From Alloascoidea africana (lineage: Eukaryota; Ascomycota; Alloascoideomycetes; Alloascoideales; Alloascoideaceae): 64,000 nucleotides of DNA. Under the pieces are notes generated by a model, which was not told the DNA's origin, ran no database searches, and worked only from the letters and a program-made list of their open reading frames with translations. The stretch spans positions 186,001 through 250,000 of the forward strand of contig JAKTTT010000017.1 in NCBI GenBank assembly GCA_030581615.1, given 5' to 3'. A program made the position numbers and the translations under genes. Below, one piece after another: positions 22,269-33,416 of this stretch (its first letter is position 1; each line of letters starts with the position of its first letter).

Positions 22269-23651
22269 TCAATGGTATGAATGTGCCTTATGATACTTGA
22301 GCCCATTCATATTCTTATACCGTCGTCCGCATATAGCACACATGTAAGGTTTTTCGATTTCCAACTGCTTCAACATGGCAGCTTCATCTAATTCTTCCAT
22401 ACCTTCCAATCCAACGATTGAAAATGTTCCATCTGAATTTTCTTTCAAATTCTGGCCCTTGTGACCGAATTTAAGATGATACTTTAGACCATTGCTGTTC
22501 TTGTAAGATTTTGCACATGTTCGAACAGGACATCGATATGGCCGTTTTTCCACTGGAGAGGTTATAAACAAATTTCGAGATGGATCATTTATTACCGGAA
22601 CGTTACTGTCATTCAGATTCTGAGATTGCGTCAAGTCCTGGTCTTGATCGGTGTCTGGCAACAATATCGCTTCAGAGTTCGGGTCATCGAGGTCCATCAT
22701 GCTGTCATTAACCATTATGCTTGTATCTTTATTGTCACTTAATATTTCGCCTCCGTGTTTGTTGTTGGCACCGATATTAGAGAAAATGAGATCTGTATCA
22801 TCCGCTTGAGAAATGAAAATTGATTTGGTGTTCACAGCTTCGCCCTCCGCATAAAAATCCGGATCGAATATAAAATCATGTGGAGAGTTTTGAAATCTTC
22901 CTCCTCCAGCATCTCGGTTTTTCTGTTTGGGGTCTATTATGGAGATAGAATTGGGTCCTCGAGAGTGTATTTCTTCATAATGCGTCAGGAGATCGTGTAA
23001 GGTTGGAAGCTCGTTCCCACAGCAGCTGTAGTCTTTGCAATACTGCTCTTCCAGTTTGGGGAAATAAGATGCTGAAAAGCCTGGAGATATGGATATGCTT
23101 GGATTATGATGCTGCTGGTTCTGATTCTGGTGGCCGAGATGGTGGTGATGTCCGTCGTGGACCGATAGATGCCTATCTCCCGAAAAGGAGCCTACTCCAA
23201 TGGCAACTGCCGTTCCAGACCCGCTTCCGGGAGTACTATTCATCTGCGTTATGTCCAGCGAGCCAAAGGACGATACACCGGTGCCGGTGCCGCCTCCTCC
23301 AACAGCGCTGCTGGTGCTTTGTCTTCCCTGGTTGCTGCCATGCTTGTAATGCTCGTACAATCCAAGCTCCTCCTTGATCCAGTTCCCGATGCTTGTCCGG
23401 CCCCAGGAGATTCCCCCTATACCTTGAGAGTGTGCGATCGAGTCCCTTCTGAAAGTGGCATGGTGGCCAGTATTATTTCCGGAAGCTCCAGAAAGCAGAA
23501 ACGTTGGCGATTGTGAAAAGATGTTGATATTATGGACATGAGAACTGTTGTGTTGAAATGGTATTGGCTGGGAGCTCCTTGTACTTGTACTTGTACTTGT
23601 ACTGGTGGCGTTGTTGGAGCTCGTCGTGATATTACTGTTTGACGGCGGCAT
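22269..23651 (-). CDS. SFP1: Sfp1-like split C2H2 zinc-finger transcription factor
   Basis: Sfp1 controls ribosomal-protein and ribosome-biogenesis genes and cell size downstream of TOR. 460 aa from the ATG at 23651; the frame is open a further 10 codons with no ATG. Visible parts: an S/T/N-rich N-terminus; the conserved block SWGRTSIGNWIKEELGLYEH (about residues 90-110); a degenerate finger (CKDYSCCGNELPTLHDLLTH) near 210; and two C-terminal fingers, RCPVRTCAKSYKNSNGLKYH and MCAICGRRYKNMNGLKYH, separated by about 50 residues. The YKNxNGLKYH wording and wide finger spacing are typical of Sfp1. An acceptor-like CACAG lies just upstream of the ATG, so an untranslated 5' exon is possible. Confidence 0.82.
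   Translation of the reverse strand: MPPSNSNITTSSNNATSTSTSTSTRSSQPIPFQHNSSHVHNINIFSQSPTFLLSGASGNNTGHHATFRRDSIAHSQGIGGISWGRTSIGNWIKEELGLYEHYKHGSNQGRQSTSSAVGGGGTGTGVSSFGSLDITQMNSTPGSGSGTAVAIGVGSFSGDRHLSVHDGHHHHLGHQNQNQQHHNPSISISPGFSASYFPKLEEQYCKDYSCCGNELPTLHDLLTHYEEIHSRGPNSISIIDPKQKNRDAGGGRFQNSPHDFIFDPDFYAEGEAVNTKSIFISQADDTDLIFSNIGANNKHGGEILSDNKDTSIMVNDSMMDLDDPNSEAILLPDTDQDQDLTQSQNLNDSNVPVINDPSRNLFITSPVEKRPYRCPVRTCAKSYKNSNGLKYHLKFGHKGQNLKENSDGTFSIVGLEGMEELDEAAMLKQLEIEKPYMCAICGRRYKNMNGLKYHKAHSYH
23578..23605 (+). repeat. About 4 x CTTGTA hexamer inside the SFP1-like gene
   Basis: Microsatellite that encodes an alternating Ser/Thr run (TSTSTSTST) in the disordered N-terminus of the zinc-finger protein. 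Confidence 0.8.
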
Positions 23652-26013
23652 GACGTTCACAATTCCTGCTGTGGTGAGCAAACAAATATATAGGGTCTTG
23701 TTTCAGATCCTCACAGAGGGTTGGTCGAAGTTGTTGATACTGGCTTGACGTTGGTTCTGACTAATGTTATCAGAGAGAGGTATTATCCCAGCTCCACCCT
23801 TAACCTGATGAGTACTGACGTCTCTAATGATGTCGCGAATGTATCGGCCTGAAACTTGGACTTGAAATGACAGACCCTCACGGACTAATTGCTCCTACAG
23901 TGGCACACTACAGGAAATAACCCTTACCTCTCTTCTCAGGTCACTGTTGAAGGAGGCGCCTGGTGCTGGGTCGGACAGTATTGAGGATCCAGGGACAGGT
24001 GTGCGGTTACCCGGAGCGTGCGCAACCTTCGCCACGGCAGGAAACGGATCTGGCATGAACCGCACTCCAGGCCAAAGTTTCTATTTCTTCGCGGTCCTCA
24101 AGGCAATGGCCGGCAGAGCAGGTTATACAACAGTTTAGGCGTGTAGTATAGGTCCTACTTAGTGGTGAGCCCGCGGTGAGTCCCAGCCACCTTCGGCTGT
24201 GTGTAGAGATTTGGCCTACTGCGAAAAGCGACCAAAGTGTATGCAGAATCCTTACCTTGGCATCCACTGCTAGTCATCACCACCTATCCTATCCAATATT
24301 ATTACCGTCGTGTTTGCAATTGTTGAAAAATACTGTCCATGTCATTGGCATCAGTATTATTATTATTTTCGCAGCGGTGGGCTAGTTCCAGTGTTTGATC
24401 CTTGTGTACATATTCTGCCCTGTAGAAAGTGTTTTACAACCCTAGTGTATATAGTGTAGGAGCGATTAAACTCTGGAGTTTCACCGTTAGAAGACAGGTA
24501 CAGTTATTAATGTGCTGTGTAACAGTCAATTACTTGATCGATCGATTGACTTCAGTTTCAATTTTCGCCTTTTTCCTTTGCTTTGTCCGGATGCAATATT
24601 TTATAGATAGTTTTTAGGCATTCCTGACGTGAACGTTGACATGGTGATGTTTCTAGACGGCGAAGGAGAAGGCACTTGACATGATCTATTAGTTTGCTTG
24701 TATTAAGCAACAGTTACGATCTGAAGAGATGTTCTATTTTACCACCAATGTAGAATATTTAACAGCTTAAAAAAGAAGTTTGGAATAATTATGAAAAAGA
24801 TACAAATCAGGTAAACAAAAGAGAAGAAACAAAACAAAAACAAAAAAAAAAAAATGAAGACGTCGTCGTGCTTGCGTTTGTGTATTCAAACTCTATCATT
24901 GATGCTGCCGCCATCCACAGGAAGATAAAACCAATGACCAGAATGTATCCGAAATTCGAACAGGAGTAAAAGCAAGATAAAGCATGAGGATAGGTGAAAA
25001 CTATGGAAAAGATTCCCGGTTCAAAACTAAAAAGCAATAATAGGGACATTAATATGGAAATAAAACCAAATTCAGAGATTCTATGCCACAACTCGTGCGG
25101 CTTGCTTCCCTTGACATCATTTCCAGCAAATGTAGTAGCTATGATAATCAGGGAAAATGTCTAAATCGAGAATCCAGAATTCATATGTGAGTGACTAAGG
25201 AATAGATGTGGGGGGAAGCATTGGCTTTGTTACACATCATCCACCATACCGGTCTACACAACCATCATCTTTGACAAGAGAAACCCGTTTTGCGTCATAC
25301 GAGACAAGACACACGGTGTCCATTCATTGAACATCGAAAAAAGATAAAATTTCATGTAAAGTTAAAAAAACAAACTAAAAAACCCCGTAGAACAGATTCT
25401 TTTCTAGGGCATAGCAGCCACCATCCTGATAAGAGCCTGGCTGGGAGCTGTAACTGTCGATCTCGGACTGCCTCTCACGACACTCCCACTCCAGTGCAAT
25501 TGCAATTCCCACTTCCATCCTGGCTGCGTTAGCGCCCGTCTCCTTATTCGTCTCGCGCTAAGCGCCGACTCCCACGAAATGGCACAGCATTACCCGGCCG
25601 CATCGAGATCCCGCAATAATTGCCCGATCTGGATCCGCGAGCCTACGTGAGAAACAAGCACCGGCAGCCCATTTACAGAGAGACTTGCCAGCATCGGCTG
25701 AGAGAGCAGCACAAATCGGAACTGGCTTGGGCCTGGTTTTGCTTTGTGCCCGAGGTGCACACGCTGACACCATAATCGCTCACAGGGTCCACTGTTCCTA
25801 AAGAAAAAAAAATCACAATGAGGAATTAAATCTATAAAGAGGCTTTCCATTTCCCTTTTTTACTCCATCTCCTGCCACTCCTCCAAATCAAGCCTCCCGT
25901 CTCCACTATCCAGTGCCCTATTTTTGCTTTTTTGATTTGGCATTTTTTAGTTTGCTTGCGCCAGATCCCTTTTTTTGCTTTTTTTTTTTTGACCCTCCAC
26001 CAAAGTTCAAGGC
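23652..26013. other. 2.4 kb divergent upstream region
   Basis: Between the SFP1-like start (minus) and the hydantoinase start (plus). It holds several donor-like GTAAGG sites on the minus strand (near 23930 and 24250), in line with spliced 5' UTRs, a possible membrane-protein exon (24807-25160) and a GC-rich patch at about 25430-25800 with no convincing reading frame. No tRNA or known RNA recognised. Confidence 0.5.
24807..25160 (-). CDS. Possible exon of a small multi-span membrane protein
   Basis: An open frame of 117 residues that begins straight after an acceptor-like sequence (GATTTAG). It has three strongly hydrophobic stretches: FSLIIIATTFA, FISILMSLLLLFSF and YILVIGFIFLWMAAASMI. Polar loops (NDVKGSKPHELWHR) and a short acidic segment (IEFEYTNAST) separate or follow them. 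The spacing resembles MARVEL-type four-span proteins with the first span in an unseen exon. I could not find a matching first exon, and the C-terminal end runs into a poly(T) tract, so it may be a non-coding coincidence. Confidence 0.35.
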   Translation of the reverse strand, partial: TFSLIIIATTFAGNDVKGSKPHELWHRISEFGFISILMSLLLLFSFEPGIFSIVFTYPHALSCFYSCSNFGYILVIGFIFLWMAAASMIEFEYTNASTTTSSFFFFCFCFVSSLLFT

Positions 26014-29000
26014 ATGACCATTCCAAGTATCAGACATCTACTGATTGGAGTGGATGTGGGCGGTACAAATACAGACTCTGTTTTAATCGATCCAAATGGA
26101 ATTCATGCTCCAAATAGAGGCATATTGGCTTTCAACAAATCTGTAACCACTCCGGACGTAAGTGAGGGTATAGAGAGTGCGATCGCGGCTTTATTCGACC
26201 AGCCAAATACCATAGTCACATCTTTAAACGAAAACTCTTGTTCAACTCCACCGATAATCAACAAGTCTGATATAGCAGCAGTCACGATCGGAACCACACA
26301 CTTTATTAATGCGGTAGTGGAAAGAGATAGAGCCCGACTGGAAAAAGTTGCTGTGATCAGACTATGTGGTCCCTATTCCCATTCAACACCTCCCTTTTCT
26401 GATTTCCCTACCGGACTAACTCGTATCCTTAACGGATACACTGCATTTGTGGATGGTGGACACAGAGTTGACGGCTGCGAAATACGATCACTGGATGAAT
26501 CGAAAATAAGAGAACATGCGGAAATCATAAAGAAGATGGGGATCAATGCGATTGTGGTGAACGGTAACTTTGCCCCAATGAAACCAGATCACGAAGTAAG
26601 AGCTGCTGAGATATTGAAAAGCGTGATTCCAAATGCAAGAATAGTGCAAACACACCAGGTTTCGGGTATTGGGTTCCTCGAGCGGGAGAATGCCTCGATT
26701 TTAAACGCCGCTGTTATGAGGTTCTCGGTCAAAATCATTCGCTCTTTTAAAGCTGCTATTAGGAGACAGGGACTATCCTGTCCCGTTTTACTGACGAAAA
26801 ACGATGGTACGGTTTTAAGTGCAAGCGATGCTATGAAAACGCCCATCACAACTTTTTCATCCGGCGCTACAAACTCCATGAGGGGTGCAAGATTCCTCAC
26901 CTCTAAAGAGTTTGCTCAGTCTGGCAAGGGCAACTCAATGATCGTTGTGGATGTGGGAGGTACCACCACTGATGTTGGAGTTTTACTGCCATCGGGATTA
27001 CCTAGACAGTCATCATCTTACTCCGTGGTTGGTGGTGTCAGAGTCAACTTTTCCATGCCCCAGGTTGAGAGTATCGGTTTAGGAGGAGGAACCATAATCA
27101 GAAGAGGCCAAGAAAAAGACGCTGTTGTTAAAATTGGTCCAGACTCAACAGGCTGTAACATTATAAAAGATAGCATTGTTTTCGGAGGAAAGGTGGACAC
27201 TGCAACCGATGTAGTCATTGCTAAAGCTTTACAAGAAAAAAGATTCAGAACTGAAATGCATCAAATCGGAAACCCTGAATTGGTTAAGGATAAATACCCA
27301 ATTGACTATATCTGCAGTTTTGCAACAGAGTTAAAGTCCAAAGTTGAACGAGTAATTGACAGAATGAAAACTTCGCCTGATCCTATACCTGTTTTACTTG
27401 TGGGAGGAGGATCATTTATCATTCCAGAAGAGTTGGCACCGGCATCAACAGTGATCCGACCTCCATATTTTAGTGTAGCGAATGCAATTGGCGCAGCAAC
27501 TGGTAAGATTTCAGCAGAATGTTCATTGATCAAGCTCATATCAGAGAAATCTGCGAAAGATAAAGCGTTACAAGATTTGAAAAATGAAGCAATTGATAAA
27601 GCAATTGCAAAAGGTGCAAAAGCAGGCACAATAGACTTTGTTGATATTTCAGTCGAGGAAATTCCCTATGTACCCGATACCTACTCATTTGCCGTCAAAG
27701 TCGTTGGTGAGGTTGACTATGCTAGAGTCCAAGATATTTTCTCAAAAGAATCGGCTTTGTTTTCAGCAGGTGAAGGTGAAGATGAGGATGAAGATTTGGA
27801 TTATTCGACATCTGGTGGGACCATAGCGAAAAATTCAATATTTGGGGATTCTGCCATGTTGGAAATGAACCATGAAAATGAGATTAAGGAAGAGATGATG
27901 ACCAAAGAGGACAAGCCTTCAAAGTATAAACCTTTTATCAACAGTAACAAAGAGTGGATTCTTTCAGAAACAGATATCAAGTTTGTTGCAACTGGCGCTT
28001 ACATTTTAGGCTGTGGTGGCGGTGGCTCACCTTATAGCACATATCTCGATCTTCGACACATGATACGAAACAACGATGAAATCAAAGTGATCAATCTTCC
28101 TGATATTAAGCTTGAGGATGGTGACCAAGGCCAGATATGTCCAATTGGGTATACAGGTTCTCCAACGGTATCCTTGGAGCAACTTAATGGAACCGAACTT
28201 ATGGATGCTTTTAGGATGTTGGAGAAACATGCAAATATAAACTCTTCGGCCGTGATGCCTTTTGAAATTGGGGGTTCAAATGGATTACAAGGATTTTTTG
28301 TGGGTTCCTCGTCTAATTTAAACCTCCCTGTGGTGGATTGCGATCTCATGGGACGTGCCTATCCTACAACTTGGCAATCGCTTCCTGTTGTGTACTCTAA
28401 TGATCGCTGCATTTATACCCCATCTTCTTTCAGTGATGGGAACGATAACACACTGGTGATAGCCAAAGCACAAAACGATGTGATGGTGGAGAAGATCACA
28501 AGAACAGCATTGGTTGAACTGGGTTCCTGGGTCGGTGAAGTAGATGCGCCTCTGACCCTTGAGCAGATAAAGACCATGTCAGTGCAAAATTCTATATCAT
28601 TGGCATGGAGAATAGGCAGAGCAGTTGCCATTGCGAATGAAAAGTCTGAACAGAATTTGCTTCCAGAGAGAATAATAGAAGCAGTTGGTGGACATGGCTC
28701 TGCAAAACACATTTTTTCTGGGAAAATCATCAGCATTGAGAGGAAACTGTACCATGGCCATGTGTATGGAGAAGTTACGATTGAGGATCCAGACACAAGA
28801 CGACAGATGCATATACCGTTTAAGAATGAAAACATTGCAGCAAAGATTCGGGATCAACCGGATCAAGAAGCCAGAGTTGTTTGTTCTGTACCCGATCTAA
28901 TTGCTGTTATCGATGAGGATACCGGTGAGGCGATAGGAACACCCGAATATAGATACGGAATCATGGTCTTTGTACTCGCGATTGCACCTTCTGATAAATG

Positions 29001-29145
29001 GACCAAAACGGAAAAGGCACTTGAAATTGGAGGACCAAAATCATTTGGACCCCCTTTTGATCAGATAAATTATGTTCCTATTGGCAAGTTTTCGGAACCG
29101 GTTAGCGTCATTGAGGAGTATTATGAACCACACTCTGACTCGTAG
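26014..29145 (+). CDS. Hydantoinase/oxoprolinase fused to DUF917
   Basis: 1043 aa, one exon. Residues about 8-210 are Hydantoinase_A_N (LLIGVDVGGTNTDSVLID, then VTIGTTHFINAV). About 225-520 is Hydantoinase_A with the actin-like ATP site (IVVDVGGTTTDVGVLLPSG; ESIGLGGGTIIRRG). An acidic linker follows (EGEDEDEDLDYS), then a DUF917 domain from about 650 (FVATGAYILGCGGGGSPYS). The ASKHA fold suggests ATP-dependent opening of a cyclic amide; the natural substrate in fungi is not known to me. Bacterial relatives often encode the two parts as separate adjacent genes, whereas fungi have this fusion. The start codon is the first ATG after a poly(T) leader. Confidence 0.9.
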   Translation: MTIPSIRHLLIGVDVGGTNTDSVLIDPNGIHAPNRGILAFNKSVTTPDVSEGIESAIAALFDQPNTIVTSLNENSCSTPPIINKSDIAAVTIGTTHFINAVVERDRARLEKVAVIRLCGPYSHSTPPFSDFPTGLTRILNGYTAFVDGGHRVDGCEIRSLDESKIREHAEIIKKMGINAIVVNGNFAPMKPDHEVRAAEILKSVIPNARIVQTHQVSGIGFLERENASILNAAVMRFSVKIIRSFKAAIRRQGLSCPVLLTKNDGTVLSASDAMKTPITTFSSGATNSMRGARFLTSKEFAQSGKGNSMIVVDVGGTTTDVGVLLPSGLPRQSSSYSVVGGVRVNFSMPQVESIGLGGGTIIRRGQEKDAVVKIGPDSTGCNIIKDSIVFGGKVDTATDVVIAKALQEKRFRTEMHQIGNPELVKDKYPIDYICSFATELKSKVERVIDRMKTSPDPIPVLLVGGGSFIIPEELAPASTVIRPPYFSVANAIGAATGKISAECSLIKLISEKSAKDKALQDLKNEAIDKAIAKGAKAGTIDFVDISVEEIPYVPDTYSFAVKVVGEVDYARVQDIFSKESALFSAGEGEDEDEDLDYSTSGGTIAKNSIFGDSAMLEMNHENEIKEEMMTKEDKPSKYKPFINSNKEWILSETDIKFVATGAYILGCGGGGSPYSTYLDLRHMIRNNDEIKVINLPDIKLEDGDQGQICPIGYTGSPTVSLEQLNGTELMDAFRMLEKHANINSSAVMPFEIGGSNGLQGFFVGSSSNLNLPVVDCDLMGRAYPTTWQSLPVVYSNDRCIYTPSSFSDGNDNTLVIAKAQNDVMVEKITRTALVELGSWVGEVDAPLTLEQIKTMSVQNSISLAWRIGRAVAIANEKSEQNLLPERIIEAVGGHGSAKHIFSGKIISIERKLYHGHVYGEVTIEDPDTRRQMHIPFKNENIAAKIRDQPDQEARVVCSVPDLIAVIDEDTGEAIGTPEYRYGIMVFVLAIAPSDKWTKTEKALEIGGPKSFGPPFDQINYVPIGKFSEPVSVIEEYYEPHSDS

Positions 29146-29603
29146 ACGACAGTGTTCTTTTTATTTTATTTTTTTTGTTTTAATCAATGTTTGCTTTTTC
29201 TTTGTTATTTTTAGTTATTTTGGCATACGACATTCACGATCATAAGAATCTTAGGACTTTTCCCCATTTTAATTTTATTATTCAAAGCGTGTAACTTAAT
29301 TGGTTTTAAGTAAACTTGTGTATACAATTTTAGCTGATGTGAAAAATCTACAAAAGATGATGGCTTAGGATGATTCTTTTCAGGAGAGAGAGAATCAAAA
29401 CACCCATTCTCCCAAAACGGGATAGAGTTGGTTTTCAGCAAGACCTTGGAAGATAAGTTTTATCGTTCTTTTCTACTTTGATACACAACAATTAGCAACC
29501 TATATCCAAAAGTCAACTTTACCAATTACATGTGGTACCTATAAACAACAATTATTGTGTTTATATTGTACATGCTATTTACTCAAATTACACCGTTGAG
29601 AAG
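29146..29603. other. Intergenic: hydantoinase 3' flank and YMR1 promoter
   Basis: About 460 bp of AT-rich DNA with T-rich tracts just after the stop, probably 3' end signals. No gene seen. Confidence 0.6.
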
Positions 29604-32385
29604 ATGGAGTTTATAAAGATCGCAAAGGTGAGATCACAGACAGGTTTCTCCTATCTATGAAACTATACCAAAAAGATCCCGATTGTTGTATTCCATACTA
29701 ATGATTATTTTGTTATATTTGTATTACTCCAGGTTTCGGACGTTACGGTACAAAGGCTAGGACATTCGTCCAGCGGTACACTTCATCTCACAGCCCATCA
29801 TCTCATCTTTACACAGGAAAAGCCTACTAGAAAAGAGATTTGGATCTGCTATCCGATAATCGCATCTGTGGATCGCATACCTTTCAATATTGCATTAGGA
29901 TATAGCTATTTAAGGATCCGATGTCGGGATTTCACGTTCTTGGCTGTTTTCATAAAAGATGAAAGAGAATCAGAAGATGTTTTTGAGAGCATAATGAGGC
30001 TCACTTGTGTTTGTATGTTTCATCTCTTTGTGGATGAAGATTCGAGAATCAAACAGTCCTAACACTTTTCGCGACACGAATAGCAAGTGTGCAAAGTTTA
30101 TATGCTTTCCAATACGCCCCTCCCCCAATTGAAAAGGCTTTCAATTCCTGGCATGTATACGATGTTATAAAAGAGTTTAAAAGAATGGGCGTTTGGAAAG
30201 AAGAAAGACCAAAATGGAGAATAACTGAAATCAACAACAACTATCAGGTATGCTTGTTTCACAATGTTGTCATCGCTTGTTTTATTCTAATCAGTATGGG
30301 AGTGTAGTTTTCTCCAACATATCCTTCACAACTTGTCGTTCCACGTTCGATATCAGATAACGTACTGAACCATGCTTGCAAATTTCGATCCAAAAATCGT
30401 ATTCCCGCACTGGTATACTTTCATGAATTGAATAATGTAAGGACATGTACCTCTTGTTTTTTTTTTTTTCTCAATTGTTGCAACATGCCTACTAAGATTC
30501 GCGTCACTTTCAGTGTACGATAACAAGATGCTCTCAACCTATGGTTGGGCTGACACAGAATCGATCAATTCAAGATGAAAGATTTGTAAGCGCAATCTTT
30601 TCAACTACAAAGCAAGGCCCAAATGTCTATGGCGCACAACAAGAAAACCTGATAATTGATGCGAGACCTACAACCAATGCAATGGCACAAACAGCGCTTG
30701 GAGCCGGGACCGAAAATATGGATCATTACAAAAGCTCTAAAAAGATTTATTTAGGAATCGACAATATCCACGTAATGAGAGATTCTTTGGCCAAGGTTGT
30801 GGAAGCTTTGAAAGATGGAGATATCTCAAATCTGCCGCCTTCAAAAGAAATACTTAGTAGATCGGGGTGGTTAAAGAACATAACAGTGGTGTTAGAAGGC
30901 TCGGTATTAATTGCAAAACGCGTCCATTATGAGCATAGCCATGTTTTGATTCATTGTTCAGATGGATGGGATAGAACTTCGCAGTTGTCCAGTGTAGCAC
31001 AGATTCTCCTTGATCCTTATTATCGGACTCTTGAAGGGTTTATAATATTGGTGGAAAAAGAATGGATGTCCTTTGGGCATAGATTTGCTGAACGGTGTGG
31101 ACATTTGAGCAACGAGAAGCATTTCAACAATATTGGTGATAACAATCAAGCACAGCAAGCTTTTAATAGCGTCAGCAGTAAACTGATTAAACAAAAACAC
31201 ATCAAGTATACATCGCCTATCTTTCATCAATTTTTGGATTCTGTTTATCAGATCATGAGACAGTTTCCCTCGGAGTTTGAATTCAACGAAAGATTCCTGC
31301 GAAGGCTGTTTTACCACACGTATAGCTGCCAGTATGGAAACTTTCTCTACAACTCGGAAAAAGAGCGAAAGGATGCCAAAGCCTCAGATTTGACCCGATG
31401 CGTTTGGGATTATTTTCTGTCCAGAAGACAACAGTTTCTGAATCCCGAGTACGAGGCATCATCTATGACAAAGGGGGATACGATGCTGTTACCGAATCCG
31501 AAAGATGTAAAATACTGGTTCCAGCTGTTTGGGAGATCAGATAAGGATATGAATGGAAGCCTTGTCGCTGAAGATGGGGATGCATCTACAAATGTCAACA
31601 ACCTTTCAGTTGTTTCTGGATCACCATTTACTAGAAGCGTGACACCTGTCAAGTCACCAATGGCTGACGCCAGTGGTAATGTTGATGTTCTTAGGACAAT
31701 GGGGGAAAACAAGAATAACAATGAGGAAAAACTTAACGAGCGGCAACAGGTGGCAAGGGATTCTGGAAAACAAGATCTCGGTGATGATTCCCAAGAGCTT
31801 AAAGTATCAGGCGTGCAACGGAATCGATCAGACAAAAGCCCAGAGTCAACTCCAGCTCCAACGTCATCTTCCAGCTCAGTGGTCACTCCTATACCTCGTC
31901 ATCCATTAGAACATACTCGAAATGACTCAGGGGACGAACCAAAACAAGAATCTTCGAGAAATGATGGCATAGAAGAAAGTGAGGCTTCTCTCATGACGGA
32001 TCAGAGCAAACCTTATACAGAAAGGGACGGTACAGATAATGATTCAAATCTAAATGAGTCACATTTACAACGCCAGTCTCAGTTACTCGAGATGACGACA
32101 CCAAGAGGCAAGGAAGAACATGGTGTTGAAGCCAGGGCCAGTAACGGTAGCATGAATCAGCTTTTTGAGGACATGACTATGGAAAGTGTCCAGAGAGGGG
32201 CTTCCAAAGTAAACACGTTCCTTTCTGGGTTTGTTGGCAAGATCAGTGGCTCCAGCGGATTGGGATCTGGCCCTGAAGGTTCCACTACACGCAACTCCAG
32301 ATCCAACTCGGGGAGGGTGGTCCACGAGGTTAGAGAAGACCTAGGGTTCACGGTGAGTGACAACTGGAGTCCCCAGGCACGTTAG
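29604..32385 (+). CDS. YMR1: Myotubularin-type PI3P 3-phosphatase Ymr1
   Basis: Dephosphorylates PI3P (and PI(3,5)P2) on endosomes and vacuoles. Five exons: 29604-29627, 29733-30012, 30084-30247, 30308-30436 and 30514-32385; 822 aa. The four introns are 60-105 bp with GT-AG ends and TACTAAT, CCTAACA, TCTAAT and TACTAAG-like branch points, and all phases agree. Exon 1 encodes only MEFIKIAK. An N-terminal PH-GRAM domain is followed by the myotubularin phosphatase: FNSWHVYDVIKEFKRMG, RIPALVYFHEL, QPMVGLTQNRSIQDE, and the catalytic loop HCSDGWDRTSQ with Cys and Arg intact. GFIILVEKEWMSFGHRF and FNERFLRRLFYHTYSCQYG follow. The last about 300 residues are a Ser/Glu/Asn-rich tail with no visible domain. 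Confidence 0.95.
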
Positions 32386-32535
32386 TCCTGCTAGTATAGT
32401 GCTGCTGATGTACGGGTGTATGTTGTGCCTGCTGCAGGTTCCTGCACGCTGTCCCGATTCGAGTCGAACGGCCGAAAAGAGGCAGTAGCTGTGAAGCTGC
32501 AGAACCCATCCTGATTAGCTCTGCTCCGGAACGTA

Positions 32536-32543
32536 TAAAAAGG
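32536..32543 (+). promoter_or_regulatory. TATAAAAA box upstream of the RING gene
   Basis: TATA element about 65 bp before the ATG at 32605, in the short gap after YMR1. Confidence 0.5.
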
Positions 32544-32604
32544 TACCCAACTCTCTTGTCTTGCACTTCTCCCCATCTCGTTACTCTACACCGTAATCTC
32601 TGCC

Positions 32605-33416
32605 ATGAACTTCAAGCGAATCAAAGCTGGCCCACTCACAATCACCTACGCCTCTGCCCCCTCCGGAGATGCCTCTGAGGAGGAATATGTGTACAAGGCA
32701 AACAAATCCTATACAAAGTTTCTTAAAGCTGGTGTAAGTAGGCCCCTAGCTTATCACACTAGGCATGTTGTGGTTTGTTCACCAAGTCTAACAATCTTTG
32801 TCAATTTTCCGATCTAGAGCAACAAGAAAAGAGAGAAACTACTGGCTGATATGACTGATGATCGGTATTCATGTCCAATCTGCTTGGAAATCATGTTCGC
32901 TCCATTCGTTACCACTTGTGGCCACACGCACTGTTACAACGTATGTCTTTTTCTGGTTTGTTTTGATAGCAACAATAGCAACCAATCTCTGGATATCATG
33001 TGAGAATAGTCAAACTAACTATTTTATAGTGTTCCCTGGAATGGTTTAAACGAAACAAGTGTTGTCCTATCTGTCGTCAAGAGGTCATCGAGCTGCCTGA
33101 ATTGAACAGAGCAATGCAGGATCTCGTCAGTTCGTACTTTGAGGCCAGTGTTATTCTCGGCGACTCATCTCCAACAGTTGACCTTCTAATCTCGAATAAA
33201 GATCGCCTATTAGAACAATATGAGCAGCACAGACAGAATAACGAACTCTTCCTAAATGCATTTCAGCCACCAATTAAAGCTTACACAGACATGTGGGGTT
33301 ATAAACGGTGCCGGACCTGTGACCATGTAGTTGACGATATTTGTTGCAACAATTGTGGAATTGGAATTCTGAACATGAAAAAGAAAAAAATTAGCATTGG
33401 GCCACGGGTAGACTAA
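32605..33416 (+). CDS. PSH1: Psh1-like RING E3 ubiquitin ligase
   Basis: Exons 32605-32733, 32818-32940 and 33030-33416; 212 aa. Donors are GTAAGT and GTATGT; branch points TCTAACA and ACTAACT. The RING is C3HC4: CPICLEIMFAPFVTTCGHTH, then CYNCSLEW and CCPICRQE. It is followed by VIELPELNRAMQDLVSSYFE and a C-terminal four-cysteine zinc ribbon (CRTCDHVVDDICCNNCG). Yeast Psh1, the ligase that removes mislocalised CENP-A/Cse4, has the same order, with a PALN segment after the RING and a CSNC...CPHC ribbon. This protein lacks Psh1's long acidic tail and ends soon after the ribbon, so the same substrate should not be assumed. A generic RING E3 is the fallback. Confidence 0.7.

Noticed and set aside
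24007-24267. 86-codon minus-strand frame upstream of SFP1-like gene
   Set aside because: No motif; more likely part of a 5' leader with donor-like sites.
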